Shown here one piece after another: positions 20,604-31,181 of a stretch of 64,000 nt of DNA. Below the pieces are notes generated by a model. That model saw only the letters and a list, made by a program, of their open reading frames with translations. It was not told where the DNA came from and did no database searches. The DNA lies in the NCBI GenBank assembly GCA_963678675.1, contig OY783199.1, positions 8,254,355 to 8,318,354 on the forward strand. Direction: 5' to 3'. Numbering within the stretch: the first letter of the stretch is position 1; every line of letters starts with the position of its first letter. This DNA is from Xiphydria camelus. Lineage: Eukaryota > Arthropoda > Insecta > Hymenoptera > Xiphydriidae. A program made the translations under genes and the position numbers.

Positions 20604-22859
20604 CAAAGGCTGTAGCAGGATAAGCATGGTCAATCTGCCTTGGAATGAAATCTTTTCGTAAATAAGAGTCCTTTGAACATCTCTTTGAAAAAAAAATTTG
20701 ACCAAAATTTCAGCTCCCCACCTCAAGCAGTTTCTGAGAAATCCTGTAAAACGTGATTTTTTATTTATTATTTTTCTCTCAGCCGCTATTGCAGATACTC
20801 TTACAAAAAAAAATGTAGCTGCAAAGTAAGTCAAACTGTACTTAAAAAAATACTTGTTAACTTATCTCGCGCTTTTCCCGATTTTTAAAAAATTCCTAAA
20901 ATTTTCAACATTTTTTTTCTCGCGTATACGAGAAAACGTCACAGCCAAAAAATTTGAGAATGTGTATTTCATCAAAATACACCTCTTCAAATTTTTTCGG
21001 AATTTTTAAAAATACACTTTTTGAGAGAAAACGAAAAATCGTCTTTTTGGCTTTTTTTGAGGTTTCACTTCTTTATACCGTATGTCCCACTCTATATTGG
21101 CCAGTTTGAAGTTACCTTCGGGGAGGCTTAGTCGGTACTTGAGTCATTTAATACCGGTAGAAGTCGAGTCGGTAGTTGGAGTTGGTGTCAATTCGGGAGA
21201 TCGAAGCGTCTAACCTCGAAATTATGAATTTGTGAAACTCTTTGGTCGCCGATTGAATTCAGATAAAGGTTTATTTCGAGAAATTGTACATCAGATAAAC
21301 TCTAGAAAAGCTGTTGAAAACACGTTAGCTATCGAAGTGATGGACGCTAAATGGAGTAGGAGGAAAAAGACCTTCAAGTTGTTAAAATCGGCTGATTTAG
21401 AGGATTTCCCAGAAATCACAGAACAGGAATTGAAGATCTTTTTTACCGGCTCTTACCAACTTTCTCAAACAATATCCTATCTAGCAGAAATGATGGATGA
21501 TGATGGTAATATTAATGTTAATTATGTGATAGAGCAACCAAATATAGTTAAGTTCGAAGTCAGGTCACGACATGTAAATAGAAAGTCATATAAGTGCTAC
21601 ATAGAGTACAAACCGAATTCTATTGGTCGTGCTGGAATTTTACGGTACACACATGTGACTGTCCTAATGGAGTAAGAACAATTGGTTGTTGTTCACATCT
21701 AGCTTCCGTTATTTACTACTTGTCATGTGCCAGATATTTATCATCAATCATTAGACCAGCAGAGATACTAACGAAGATTTTTGATGTCGAGCAAGTTGAA
21801 CCAATCATCGAAGAGGATAGTGACGAAGATTAGTCTCTCCGTTATGTATTTACCATATTCGATTTTGTAAACTATTCACTACTTTTTCATAGAAAATATA
21901 AATAATTACTTTTATTAAAAAACTGTTTGACTAGCTGTTTTTATTGCTACAATCATTAACATCATTATACTTTATCTCTAGAAGTTAGAATGTATGTACA
22001 ATGCAGCCATCTGTCGAAATAAGACAAAACTAACAATTGAGAACAAGCTTCAATCAAACACCGCTAAATGGCAGGGTCGAATATAAGGAACCTAATTGTT
22101 ACTCATATTTATTTAATTAAAAAAAGCTGGATCGAAGAAAAAGTGATTTTCGCCAATTCTTTACAGAAGCATGATTATATCGATACCATTTTTATTAAGG
22201 TTAGATACATTATTTAAGCGAAAAGAGGAACAATATATGTGGCCTTACTGAAATGTACCTATATAATATATACGATTCACGTGGCGCCATCTATTAACCA
22301 CGCTACAAACTACGGCAGAATATAATAGAAACCTTCAGAGGTGTTCCATGTTCCATTTCATATATTGTGAGAAAATAGAAATATCCCATATAAAGAAGTG
22401 AAACCTCAAAAAAGAGCCGAAAAAGGCGATTTTTCGTTTTTTCTCAGTGTATTTTTAAAAATTCTGAAAAAATTTGAAGAGGTATATTTTGATGAAATAC
22501 ACATTCTCAAATTTTTTGGCGGTGACGTTTTTTCGTATACGCGAGAAAAGAAATTTTGAAAATTTTAGGAATTTTTTAAAAATCGGGAATAGCGCGAGAT
22601 AAGTCAACAAGTATTTTTTCAAGTACGGTTTGACATACTTTGCAACCACATTTTTTTTGTAAGAGTATCTGCAATAGCGGCCGAGAGAACAATAATAAAT
22701 CAAAAATCACGTTTTTCACAATTTCTCAGGACCTGCTTGAGGTGGGGAGCTGAAATTTTGGTCAAATTTTTTTTTCAACGAGATGTTCAAAGAACTCTTA
22801 TTTACGAAAAGATTTCATTCCAAGGCAGATTGACCATGCTTATCCTGCTATAGCCTTTG
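20604..22859. mobile_element. 2.26-kb transposon with about 0.47-kb terminal inverted repeats
   Basis: Ends read CAAAGGCTRTAGCAGGATAA in both orientations. The inverted arms run 20604-21077 and 22389-22859 and are highly similar throughout. The 1.3-kb interior carries the C-terminal part of a transposase-like protein with a SWIM-type zinc motif. Long arms plus a SWIM protein recall Mutator-like elements, but the protein's best resemblance is to the C-terminus of DDE_Tnp_4 repeat proteins of cnidarians and arthropods. No clean target duplication is visible. The N-terminal and catalytic parts are deleted, so this is a non-autonomous derivative. Confidence 0.82.
21232..21833 (+). pseudogene. C-terminal transposase fragment with SWIM-type zinc motif
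   Basis: The first frame (21232-21675) runs through DFPEITEQELKIFFTGSYQL, YLAEMMDDDGNI, VRSRHVNRKSYKCYIEYKPN. A frameshift near 21640 moves the reading to a second frame (to 21833) with TCDCPNGVRTIGCCSHLAS, then YYLSCARYLSSIIRPAEIL and an acidic end. CDC followed by CSH fits the SWIM pattern CxC...CxH, a zinc-binding motif found in transposases. I recognise this region as the C-terminus of uncharacterised DDE_Tnp_4-family mobile proteins. The catalytic domain is missing and the frame is broken. Confidence 0.65.
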
Positions 22860-23627
22860 CTCAGCATGAGTTAATCACATACTTGATTGTAAATTAATTT
22901 ATGAAAAGATGTCGATTTATCTGGCTTTAAATATGCGTAGATAACTTCGATAACAGATTATATATTGCATTATATAATTTTTCCGATTCCTTTCTGTAAA
23001 ATTGAACGCCGGATCCAAACTTCCTCATCAATTATGAACTAGAAACGAATTTGTCCGATTGATTTTGCTCCCCTCCCGATAATCCCGCGGTAGGTAATGT
23101 CCGGGTATTATCGCACCCCTAAAAAAAATCCGCCGTAACGCCGCCGCACACATATCCCAATTATGCTCGGCTCTTCGTCAGAGGTGAGAGACACGTTACG
23201 CACGTCGCTTTGTGACGTTTCGGCAGAGCGCCAGCTGTAAACGGGTCAGTTGCGCGGGCGCGTTAAGCGCTCGAACATTTTCACCGCGTAAAACACGCCA
23301 CGGTCTGCCGTTTATCTGAACACACGCGTACGTGTATATGGGCGTTTGGAAAATAGCGTCGATATTTGGATAAGAACGTTTTTTTATTTATTTATTTTTT
23401 CGGCATCGAAATAAACTTTCTATATTTTTTTTCGAGTCCTCATACATCAGACATATGTAAAGGCGCGTGAACTTGAAATCCTCTAATCTACTTATTACTG
23501 TCATTGAATAGATCAAAAAAGTCTATATTTCGTATTTTAACTCGATATGTAATATATTATAATAGAGGAAGTTTTTCTAGCGTCAGACAGCACCTAGTAC
23601 CGGACACTAGCAATATCTTTCAAAATA
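22860..23627. other. Unique stretch, no gene
   Basis: Contains a CG-rich segment at about 23080-23300. No recognisable protein, repeat or RNA gene. Confidence 0.45.
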
Positions 23628-23973
23628 AGCGTAACGAAACAAAAGTACATAGGTATCATCGGGTTACTGCGAGAACCAGATAAGTATCTATAACATTTTG
23701 ATAGTTCTGCGTACAAATGCACATAACTGGTTTTTGCTGCCGAAAAATATAGAAAAGCGGACTTAGCTATTTTGATGTCTTGCGTCTTTGACCTTCAGAC
23801 TTACAGAACACCTATCTGGTTTTCACAGAACATTTCTTGATGGCTTTTATAATCAAAGCTGCACTTAACCGAAAAATGCTAATAATGGAGTTATCTTGTT
23901 TCTGCAGTAATGAGACGATATTATGCATAATTAGAGGTATTAGCGTGCATATGTACTTTTGTTTCGTTACGCT
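23628..23973. mobile_element. MITE with AGCGTAACGAAACAAAAGTA ends
   Basis: A 24-bp inverted repeat starting AGCGTAACGAAACAAAAGTA at the left is matched exactly by its complement at the right. CAGATA/TATCTG-like words pair inside (ACCAGATAAG and CTATCTGGT). About 346 bp, no coding sequence. Confidence 0.8.
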
Positions 23974-24160
23974 TCTCTCTACTGAGTTACGACGTTATCG
24001 AAGAGCCATCAGAGACGCACTTATGCCAAGCAACGAATACGAGAGAAGTAGACTCACAATATTATGACGTATGTTAGATAAAGCCGAAAATGAAAAATGA
24101 AAAAATACGGGGGAAATAATTTTGTCAAAATTTCTCGAATCATCAATAAAAAATCAGTTA
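23974..24160. repeat. Dispersed repeat with TGACGT motifs, copy 2
   Basis: Follows the previous MITE without a gap. TTCTCTCTACTGAGTTACG, GACGCACTTATGCCAAG, TATGACGTATG and GAAAATGAAAAATG align with 36.8 kb; the TGACGTCA core is altered to CGACGTTA here. Confidence 0.5.
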
Positions 24161-24562
24161 ACTACCCTATATTTGTTAAGCGACAATCGATTTCTCGTAA
24201 CATTACTTTAAACCTCATCGCTTCTAAGAAATATTTCCTCAGCATACCGCGAATTGGTCGACGACACACAAATGCCAACGCTCTATTTATCAAATGTCCC
24301 TATATAGGAGTTTATACGAGCGATAAATATTATCTGGCGTTTTGATTATTATCGTCGTGAGCGATGATACGTCTAAATCGCACCGGTGAGCTTTGCCCCC
24401 ATCGGTACACCCCCACCGCTAAAATATCGCCCCCTCCTACGCCGTTTCACTGTACTCTACATCCTGCATAATTCGTTTGAAACTTTTCATAATATTATTC
24501 ATTGCTCAAGTGTTTCCCTTCGGGGGAACATTCTAGATAGGTGCGTCGATTTTCTTATTCTA
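24161..24562. other. Unique stretch
   Basis: No gene or repeat recognised. Confidence 0.4.
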
Positions 24563-24563
24563 A

Positions 24564-24759
24564 TGCCGGGTTTACACGCTTGACACTTGCCACAAACTCC
24601 AAGCCTTCACAAACACTCAAACGTGTAAACGCTTCGAAGGCGCTTACCGTTAATTTCCTTTGATTTGTGCCAGAAACCGACACTCGGTCGGATCGGCGAC
24701 AAGTGCTAGCAAGCCTACACAAGCAAAGCCAAAGGTTTGGCAAGCGTATAAACCCGGCA
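24564..24759. mobile_element. MITE with 3-bp TAA duplication
   Basis: TGCCGGGTTTACACGCTTG at the left is mirrored by CAAGCGTATAAACCCGGCA at the right, each bordered by TAA (24561-24563 and 24760-24762). A TWA duplication suggests PIF/Harbinger-type mobilisation. 196 bp. Confidence 0.8.
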
Positions 24760-24762
24760 TAA

Positions 24763-25080
24763 AGATCTTCCGTTTCGGGGAAAGTTCATACCCGGAAAGA
24801 ATAATACTTATGTCTGGGATGCGAAACAGCTACCTTTTTATTCAGGGGGGAGGGGGGTTGTAGATTACATTACATACTTCGATACTACTTTTCGAGATAT
24901 GTATTACTTTTAGATTTTGTATATTACATACTTGGTTTAACGAATATACGACAGTATCAGAGAAGTTGGTCCACTCATCAGACTCCGATAGAAAATATCA
25001 CAGGTCACTTTAATTTTTTTAAAGACTTACCGTAAACTAATTGCATTTTGCTGCAATCTGCCAATTAAATAACACTGGCC
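24763..25080. other. Unique stretch with G-rich tract
   Basis: A GGGGGGAGGGGGG tract lies at 24845-24857. Nothing else recognised. Confidence 0.4.
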
Positions 25081-26069
25081 TGTGACGCTTGACTATTATG
25101 ACGTAGCGTTTCGGTGAGGGCCCTCGGTGCCCTCCGCTACGCCACTATTAAGCGGCGTCGATGCCGCGCGCGAAACGAAAAACGATGGGTGCCAGGCGGG
25201 TCACGATCCCGCCACTCAGGGAGACGAACGCGGTCCCTGAAAACGGACGAAAGCCGGGAGATCGGAAGCGGTTCGATCTCCGTCGGGCTCGGCTACCTCT
25301 AGCGTATGGTAGAAGGGCGGTTCGGTTGACGATGGCTGGGACACGGAAGGACGGATTCGCGGACGGATTCGCGCAAAAAGAATCTCAACTGCGTTACAAA
25401 AGAACAGCGTTTATTTGACGGGGAACTCTACTGGTCCCCGAACGACGCTCGCGTGCGTTAGTCTAATGAAACGTCGAAACGGTGCCGCACAATCCCGCGG
25501 ACACCGCTCGATTCGCCGAAAACGTGCGCTCTCGGACGGCGAGCTACGGCGCGGAGGCGAGTCGGAGGTCGCGCGTACAAAAAGAGGGGAGCGTACCGGG
25601 TCTGCAGCAGTCGGTCGTGGCCAGGCGCTTCCTGGTCCCTCGGTTTTCGGGCTGCGGATCCGGGGCCTCGTCTTCCTCCGGTCTCGTCCTCCTGGGGGAG
25701 CTCTCTCTCGAGGGCGTAGGGCTCTCCCGTTGGAGCTCGGCGTGGCTCCTCGTGACACTCGTTATTCCCGAACTTTTGGTTAGTCGTAGGCTGGATGGGG
25801 TTTCGTTCTCTTTTATCGCGAGACTCACTGATTAAGTTTTCCACACTCTCGGAAGTTCGCTTAACGAGCGCGATCGCAAGACTCGGGGAACCATCGGGGT
25901 TCATTCGCGGAATCCAGCGCAAGACTGATTCCTCCGACTCGCTCGCTTTCTCGTCACGATCGCGATCGTGACGCTTCGCGCGGCCTTATCGCTAATCGAT
26001 TCGCGCGCCTTTTCCGAAAGGGGCCCGAGTGCACCCTTTTTGTGACGCGGAGCGATTCTCCACGTCACA
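25081..26069. mobile_element. Probable solo LTR of an LTR retrotransposon
   Basis: The segment begins TGTGACG and ends CGTCACA, the TG...CA form and short inverted repeat expected of an LTR, and is about 990 bp of markedly GC-rich DNA unlike its flanks. Several overlapping open frames in it (25411-25922, both strands) reflect composition rather than genes. I see no gag or pol sequence beside it and no convincing target duplication (TGGCC against CTATC), so a solo LTR from recombination or an edge of an older element are both possible. Confidence 0.45.
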
Positions 26070-26266
26070 CTATCAAGGTAGTTGTTGGCGAGAATTTTTG
26101 GTGCCAGTATATGATCGGATTAAAATTTCCCAAAAATCAATTTAATCGTTAGAATTTAAAGTACTCGCTTCTGCGGCTGCCTACCTCTATTATACTTTTA
26201 ATTATTCAAGTGTTGTGCTAACTTTAAAAAGCCTCCAATTTTTGTAATTGAATTTTTCATGATGGC

Positions 26267-26686
26267 GTTCATGAGTTATGACTTTTTTAAAGACCACCAA
26301 GAAACGCCATTTTTTAAAATTCCGAAACTAATTTAAAAAATGTATGAGAATTTATAACCGGTTTAAAACACATTCGAAAGTGGTAAAATTTGGTTAACTA
26401 TTTTTTTTACACATTTCAAACATATTTCTTTCTCATAAATAATTTTTGAACTTGGTTCAAATTCTCCATAAAATATTAGAATATTCTTCGATGAACAAGT
26501 TACTTCAAAGGCGATATTAATTTACTCTGCAATTATTCCGAAAAATTTTGGAAAAAATGAGTTTCACTTAAGAAGTAATTTTTATTCAGTAGGAAATGTT
26601 TTAATATTCAGAGATTTTAATCATCTTTTCAGAATTTAAAACAATGGCGTTTCTTGGTAGTCTTAAAAAATGGATAATTCATGAAC
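26267..26686. mobile_element. MITE with about 70-bp inverted arms
   Basis: GTTCATGAGTTATGACTTTT and ACCAAGAAACGCCATT at the left are mirrored at the right (AATGGCGTTTCTTGGT, then ATAATTCATGAAC). About 420 bp, AT-rich, non-coding. Confidence 0.75.
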
Positions 26687-26934
26687 ATTGGTGAGAATCA
26701 GAGGCTTGTCGATCTTACGTAAAACGCCCCATCTTTACCTACACATAGCCTATCTGAGAAGTGGCTATTTATATATCATATATATATAAATTTATATGTA
26801 TATATATTTATAAATATAGGAAAGTTAATTTTATCTTAATCGAAAAAAATGCATTTGGTCTTCGAGATAAATGACCTACTTAAATATGGATCCACGAGAG
26901 AATCTGTCGTTCCGAATACCATTTTATTTCACAC
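26687..26934. other. AT-rich stretch
   Basis: A TATATA-rich tract lies at about 26770-26820. No feature recognised. Confidence 0.4.
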
Positions 26935-27634
26935 TAGCATATGTGGCCATCGCTCCGCTCGGGAAAGCTAGTGAGTTCCCACAAAATGTGAATTAAAGGG
27001 ATAAACTTTCAACTCCAAAAATCATAAAGCTGAACTAAGTCATCATATTCTCAATACAACAACGCTTATGTCGGTTAAAGAAAGCTCGCTTGTTTATTTA
27101 ATTGCATATGCTATTGGAAATTGAATTCTTTTGAATTGAAACGGTAGTTCAGTGGATATAAGGGTATCCTCGGAATAAATACTGTTTCTCCTTTACATTT
27201 TTCCGACATTATTTGTGCTTCAATTATATTGTTTGATAACTGAAGAGTATAACTTCTAAAGGGTCTAAGTGCCATATTTGCAAAAATATATATTTTGCTT
27301 GAAAACGGTTGTAAGTGCAGAACCCAATGCACCTGAAAAGGGTCTATGTGCAAAAGCATACATAGAGGCTCAAAACTGAAAAACCTGCAAGACATGATCC
27401 ACTATAATCCTTTGAAGCATCTGCCTGTTTTTGCCGATTTCCCCAACTTTAGCTTTTTGGCACTTAGACCCTTTAGAAGTTATACTCTTCAACTGCTTCA
27501 CGGTCATTCTTGTTCCATTGCATAATCTGGGTGAATCTAAATTCCTTAACAAAATAATTGATGATCCTTTTTTAATCTCAAACAGTGCAAAAGGCATCCC
27601 TGGCACTTTCAATGAATTTAAAAATTCTGTGGAC
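26935..27634 (-). pseudogene. Helitron helicase C-terminal fragment, split by a MITE
   Basis: The minus strand reads EFLNSLKVPGMPFALFEIKK, IILLRNLDSPRLCNGTRMTV, then, after an inserted element, LSNNIIEAQIMSEKCKG and ETVFIPRIPLYP. This order is the C-terminal Pif1-like helicase segment of Helitron Rep/helicase proteins. The final motifs are decayed: PIAYAIK then a stop at about 27090, and a degraded counterpart of the HGQLYVA region near 26940. The Rep nuclease half is absent. The helicase begins abruptly at the edge of the 10-bp array (27641). Confidence 0.8.
27242..27490. mobile_element. MITE inserted in the Helitron helicase, AACT duplication
   Basis: Ends GAAGAGTATAACTTCTAAAG and the complement, arms about 31 bp, 249 bp long. 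AACT occurs directly before (27238-27241) and directly after (27491-27494). Skipping the element plus one AACT puts VKQ and LSNN of the helicase back in one frame, which confirms both the boundaries and the 4-bp duplication. Superfamily not determined. Confidence 0.9.
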
Positions 27635-27640
27635 CGAAAA

Positions 27641-27810
27641 CATTTTAGAACTTTCTAGAAAGTTCTAGAGCATTCTAGAACACTTCAGAACTTTCTAGAA
27701 TATTCTGGAACATTCTAAAACTTTCTGGAATGTTTTAGAACAGTCTAGAATATTCTTGAACATTTTGGAACATTCTAGAATATTTTGGAACAGTCTGGAA
27801 CATTCTGGAA
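27641..27810. repeat. 17-unit 10-bp array matching heat-shock-element consensus
   Basis: Seventeen consecutive 10-bp units, consensus CATTCTAGAA, run without a break. With units written as nnTTCnnGAA, the tract is an extended inverted series of nGAAn pentamers, the binding pattern of heat shock factor (HSF). Eight units keep TTCnnGAA exactly and most others differ by one base. The array starts a few bases from the Helitron helicase fragment. HSF binding is an inference from the consensus; a simple minisatellite is the alternative. Confidence 0.85.
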
Positions 27811-27874
27811 GAGTCCGCGATAGTTTGAAAATTTTATGACACTGTAAAGCACTTGAGATAGTCGCTGGAAGAAG

Positions 27875-28411
27875 TCCATTGGTGGGTCGCACCCTTTTAA
27901 CCCCTGTATCTTCTGAACCAACCCATGCAGTTCCAAAACAAAAACTTCTTCATCGATAGGGGATGTAGGGCTACAATACCCCATAACCCCCATGGGGCTG
28001 CGATTGGCGGTTCTAGAATTTTATGGGGACGCACAAACTATCCACACTTACAGTCCATTGGTGGGCGGCACCCTTTTAACCCCTATATCTTCTGAATCAA
28101 CTCCTGCAGTTTCAAAACAAAAAATTGTTCATCGATGGGGGATGTAGGGCTACCATACCCTATAACTCCCATGGGGCTACGATTAGCAGTTCCTGAGTTT
28201 TATGGGAACGCACAGACTAACCACACTTACAGTCCATTGGTGGGCGGCACCCTTTTAAACCCTATATCTTCTGAACCAACCCCTGCAGTTCCAAAACAAA
28301 AACTTTTTCATCGATGGGGGATGCAGGGTTACCATACCCTATAACCCCCATGAGGCTGCAATTAGCGGTTCCAGAGTTTGATGGGAACGCACAGACTAAC
28401 CACACACTTAC
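27875..28411. repeat. Three 179-bp tandem repeats
   Basis: Units begin TCCATTGGTGGG at 27875, 28054 and 28233, a 179-bp period, with each unit containing CATCGATGGGGGATG and CCCCATGGGGCTGCGATT. Copies differ at scattered sites. The palindromic CCCCATGGGG core recurs. Minus-strand frames across them are repeat artefacts. They sit just beyond the 10-bp array and may belong to the same Helitron-derived block. Confidence 0.85.
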
Positions 28412-29839
28412 TTTTATTATATACTTATATTGATTTACATTACACATTCACGCTCAAACGAATAATTTCTCTGGATGCATTCCTAAAGTCCAACGCGATC
28501 AATTTATTTCGTCTCATTTATTCGACTCTTCCTCGCTCCTTCATCTGCAAAATTTTACCTCGAAGGCCGGCGGCGAAGAGGATGAGGAGTAGTAACCCCG
28601 TACCAACTCTCCGATAAACCCAGCCTTAGAAGACAACGTCTTAACACCCCAACGGTATATAATACCTTCAATTCGATTCGTCTGGCAACGAGCCAACCGC
28701 CGCTATAGCGCAGCGATAATTGTTGCACGTCGCACAAGCGATTCGACACCCCTCCCGATTTCTCCCTCCCCGTGTAGCACCACCCGGCGAGTGTGTGACG
28801 TTTACCTTCCGCTCCATTAGAAACCGGCCCGGTTTTACACGCAAGATACACTCCTCGCTACTTAGTTAGCCTCTACCGTTTGTAATGAGTTTACCCCTCT
28901 CTCCGCCCTCTCCCTCGACAAAGCCACCCTTCCGGTTAACTCTCCCCGCCGCCGAGGCGCGCGCGGCCCTAAAATATATTAACTCCCCTTGTGTGTGTGT
29001 GCGCGCGCGCGCGCGCGCGAGTACCCGAGTCCGCGCGCAATTCCAACTCAAGTATAGCCGCGCGCGAATACCGACTTCTCTCTCCCCACCTCCCTCCGCC
29101 GCCGTACGTGGATGACGGCCTCTATATACGTGTATATTATTTACACGCGAAGGTGTGAGCGCCGCGTAAACGTACCCTGCCTACCGTCTGCCGCACTATG
29201 TGGACCGTGTGTCGGCAAGCGCGCGCGTGGAGTCGGTGCTGCCAGTTCCCTACCGGGGTAAGAGGCGAAACCAACTTTGCAGACAGTTTAAACCTCTACT
29301 ATTCCAAACCCCGACCCCTCGAGTAGCGCGCGCCACGCGAATCCGAGCGGTATACTACTTGACCGTTCCAGCCTGAATAGTGAATATCTTCGCTCGCGGA
29401 AAGTTCTCCGGTTTCTGGGAAGGTGTACGAAGGGATAGAGAGGGCGAGAGGGGGAGGGGTATTGCGGGTCCCTCGCGCGATTCCAGCGCAGTGCTCCGAT
29501 AAGCGTACTCTGTGCCTCCCGCCTCCCCTTCCATCCACTATTTTCCCTCTTCGTCTCCCTCTTACCCGCCCCGCGCTGCTCGACGGTTAGTCGCGAGAGG
29601 ACACCTGATCCCGCAGGAAAATCCGTGCCGTGTGTGTGTGTGTGAATGCTCCCCCGTGTAATACGTGCGCGGGCGGTTAATACGCTTCGCGGAGAATTAT
29701 GGCGGAGAAAAATCGGACGGGAGACGTGTCGGATAATAATTTCTGAGGAATGCACCGCGCGCCGTCTTGAAGCCTGAGTGTATGTGGGTACGTACGTGAG
29801 TTTTCCAATTCGTTAGAAGCGTCGCGTTCCGGTTCGCTC
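28412..29839. other. GC-rich unique stretch with (GT)n(GC)n
   Basis: A GTGTGT then GCGCGC tract lies at 28991-29019, with CG dinucleotides frequent throughout. Open frames on both strands (28885-29115, 29288-29755) overlap and resemble nothing known. Host regulatory or untranslated sequence is possible but unsupported. Confidence 0.4.
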
Positions 29840-29844
29840 TCTCG

Positions 29845-30280
29845 GCTCGGATTTCGGCGCGGAATTTCGTTCTATTTCGGGGAGACGAAACACCCGCTTG
29901 AACGACGACGAAGGAATCTCTAAAACGAAATGAGGGACGATCGCAAAGTTTAGTCGAAAAAGTTGCTTTGCTTTGAAAACCGAAGAATTTTTATAGGAAA
30001 ATTTGTATCTCAACTCGCCGTGATTATTCTTCTTCGTTAGAAAAAAATGTCGTGATCCTATTTTTAAGAGGCGTTCTCCCTTCGGATCTCGATACAAGGC
30101 TTCGCTCTATTTCGGGTAGATGAAGTAACCACTCGAAGAATACCTCTTTCGAAGAATTTCTAGAAGAAGCGCGGAACGATTGCGAAGTCGAGTTAGAGAA
30201 GTTGCTTTGCTCTCGAAGCCGTGAGCAATTTTTATAGGAATTCCTCTCGACGTAACTTTGGGGTGATTGGCTCATTCTTA
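29845..30280. repeat. Diverged direct duplication, about 240-bp spacing
   Basis: TTCGCTCTATTTCGGG and AGTTGCTTTGCTYTSGAARC, then AATTTTTATAGGAA occur in the same order in 29860-30002 and 30104-30240. The copies are clearly diverged. Minus-strand frames span each copy, but frame and codon conservation are not evident, so I do not call a gene. Confidence 0.6.
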
Positions 30281-30716
30281 CACTGAGAGAAATTATGTTT
30301 CGAAATGTAATAATCAATCTTAGAAAGTATGAAGAAAAAACTTCAGGAAAGAAATGTAGTGATAATGCAGTTATGAATTCGGTTAAATACTATATATATA
30401 TATACTGTATAGAATGTATTTACTTTCATCAAGCGTAAATTTAAATACTATACATAACTATACAGTATACTCGAATCGAAATTGTGAATCAATTGCGAAC
30501 TTCAATGTCGTATTGATACCTTTTTACCTTGCTACCTTTTTAAGTATTTTTTATAATTATACCACGTTATATGAATAAGAAGTATTAATTTTTTGCAGAC
30601 TCATGTCTGGACCAATTGTCACGAAAATGAACAATTCTTGGTTACCATGAGAATCAATATCACTTGGTTACCATAATAATCAACAAGACATTTCTCGATT
30701 ATAATGTGGAGGTCTA
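30281..30716. other. AT-rich stretch with one CACTGAGAGAAA end
   Basis: CACTGAGAGAAATTATG at about 30281 looks like a lone end of the CACNGAGAAAAA MITE group; I found no partner. A TATATATATATAC tract lies at about 30395. Confidence 0.35.
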
Positions 30717-30941
30717 AAGGTGGGTTTACGCTCTCAGATAATTTGCGCAAACCTATCTGTAGAGTTCAGTTTATGCAGTTAAAACGTTAGGTTTAAACGG
30801 ATTTCGTTGGTTGGTGCAGTCCAAAATTTTAGCTTGTGCATGGCTTATGCTAAATCAGTTTCTGTTTGATAAATATCTGATGTTAGCGCAGTTATTTGGC
30901 ACAGATAGGTTTGCGCAAATTATCTGAGTCTAAACCACCTT
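30717..30941. mobile_element. MITE with about 45-bp arms
   Basis: AAGGTGGGTTTACGCTCTCAG followed by ATAATTTGCGCAAACCTATC is mirrored at the right (GATAGGTTTGCGCAAATTAT, then CCACCTT). 225 bp, non-coding. Confidence 0.8.
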
Positions 30942-31181
30942 CATATCGATGCGGTCCTGATGAAAGGAATAAGATGCTAACGTCCCAAATACGTTAAAGT
31001 AAAGTGTGAAATAATAAAAGATTTATACAGGCTGAATGTAGGATCGAAATTTATTGAGAAGCATATGACGTGGACCTTTGAAATACGTCGAGGACGGAAA
31101 CAAAAAGATTTAGGATCTTTACCCCTGAAAGAAAATTAATGTTTAAGCTATTTTAATTCCAACATCAAAAGTCAATGACGA

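Noticed and set aside
25255..25300. GGTTCGATCTCC resembling a tRNA B box
   Set aside because: No matching A box or cloverleaf can be drawn around it. No tRNA gene was found elsewhere in the window either.
25411..25922. Several overlapping frames of 90-154 codons on both strands
   Set aside because: All lie in one very GC-rich block where stops are rare; none resembles gag, pol or any host protein, and the frames contradict one another.
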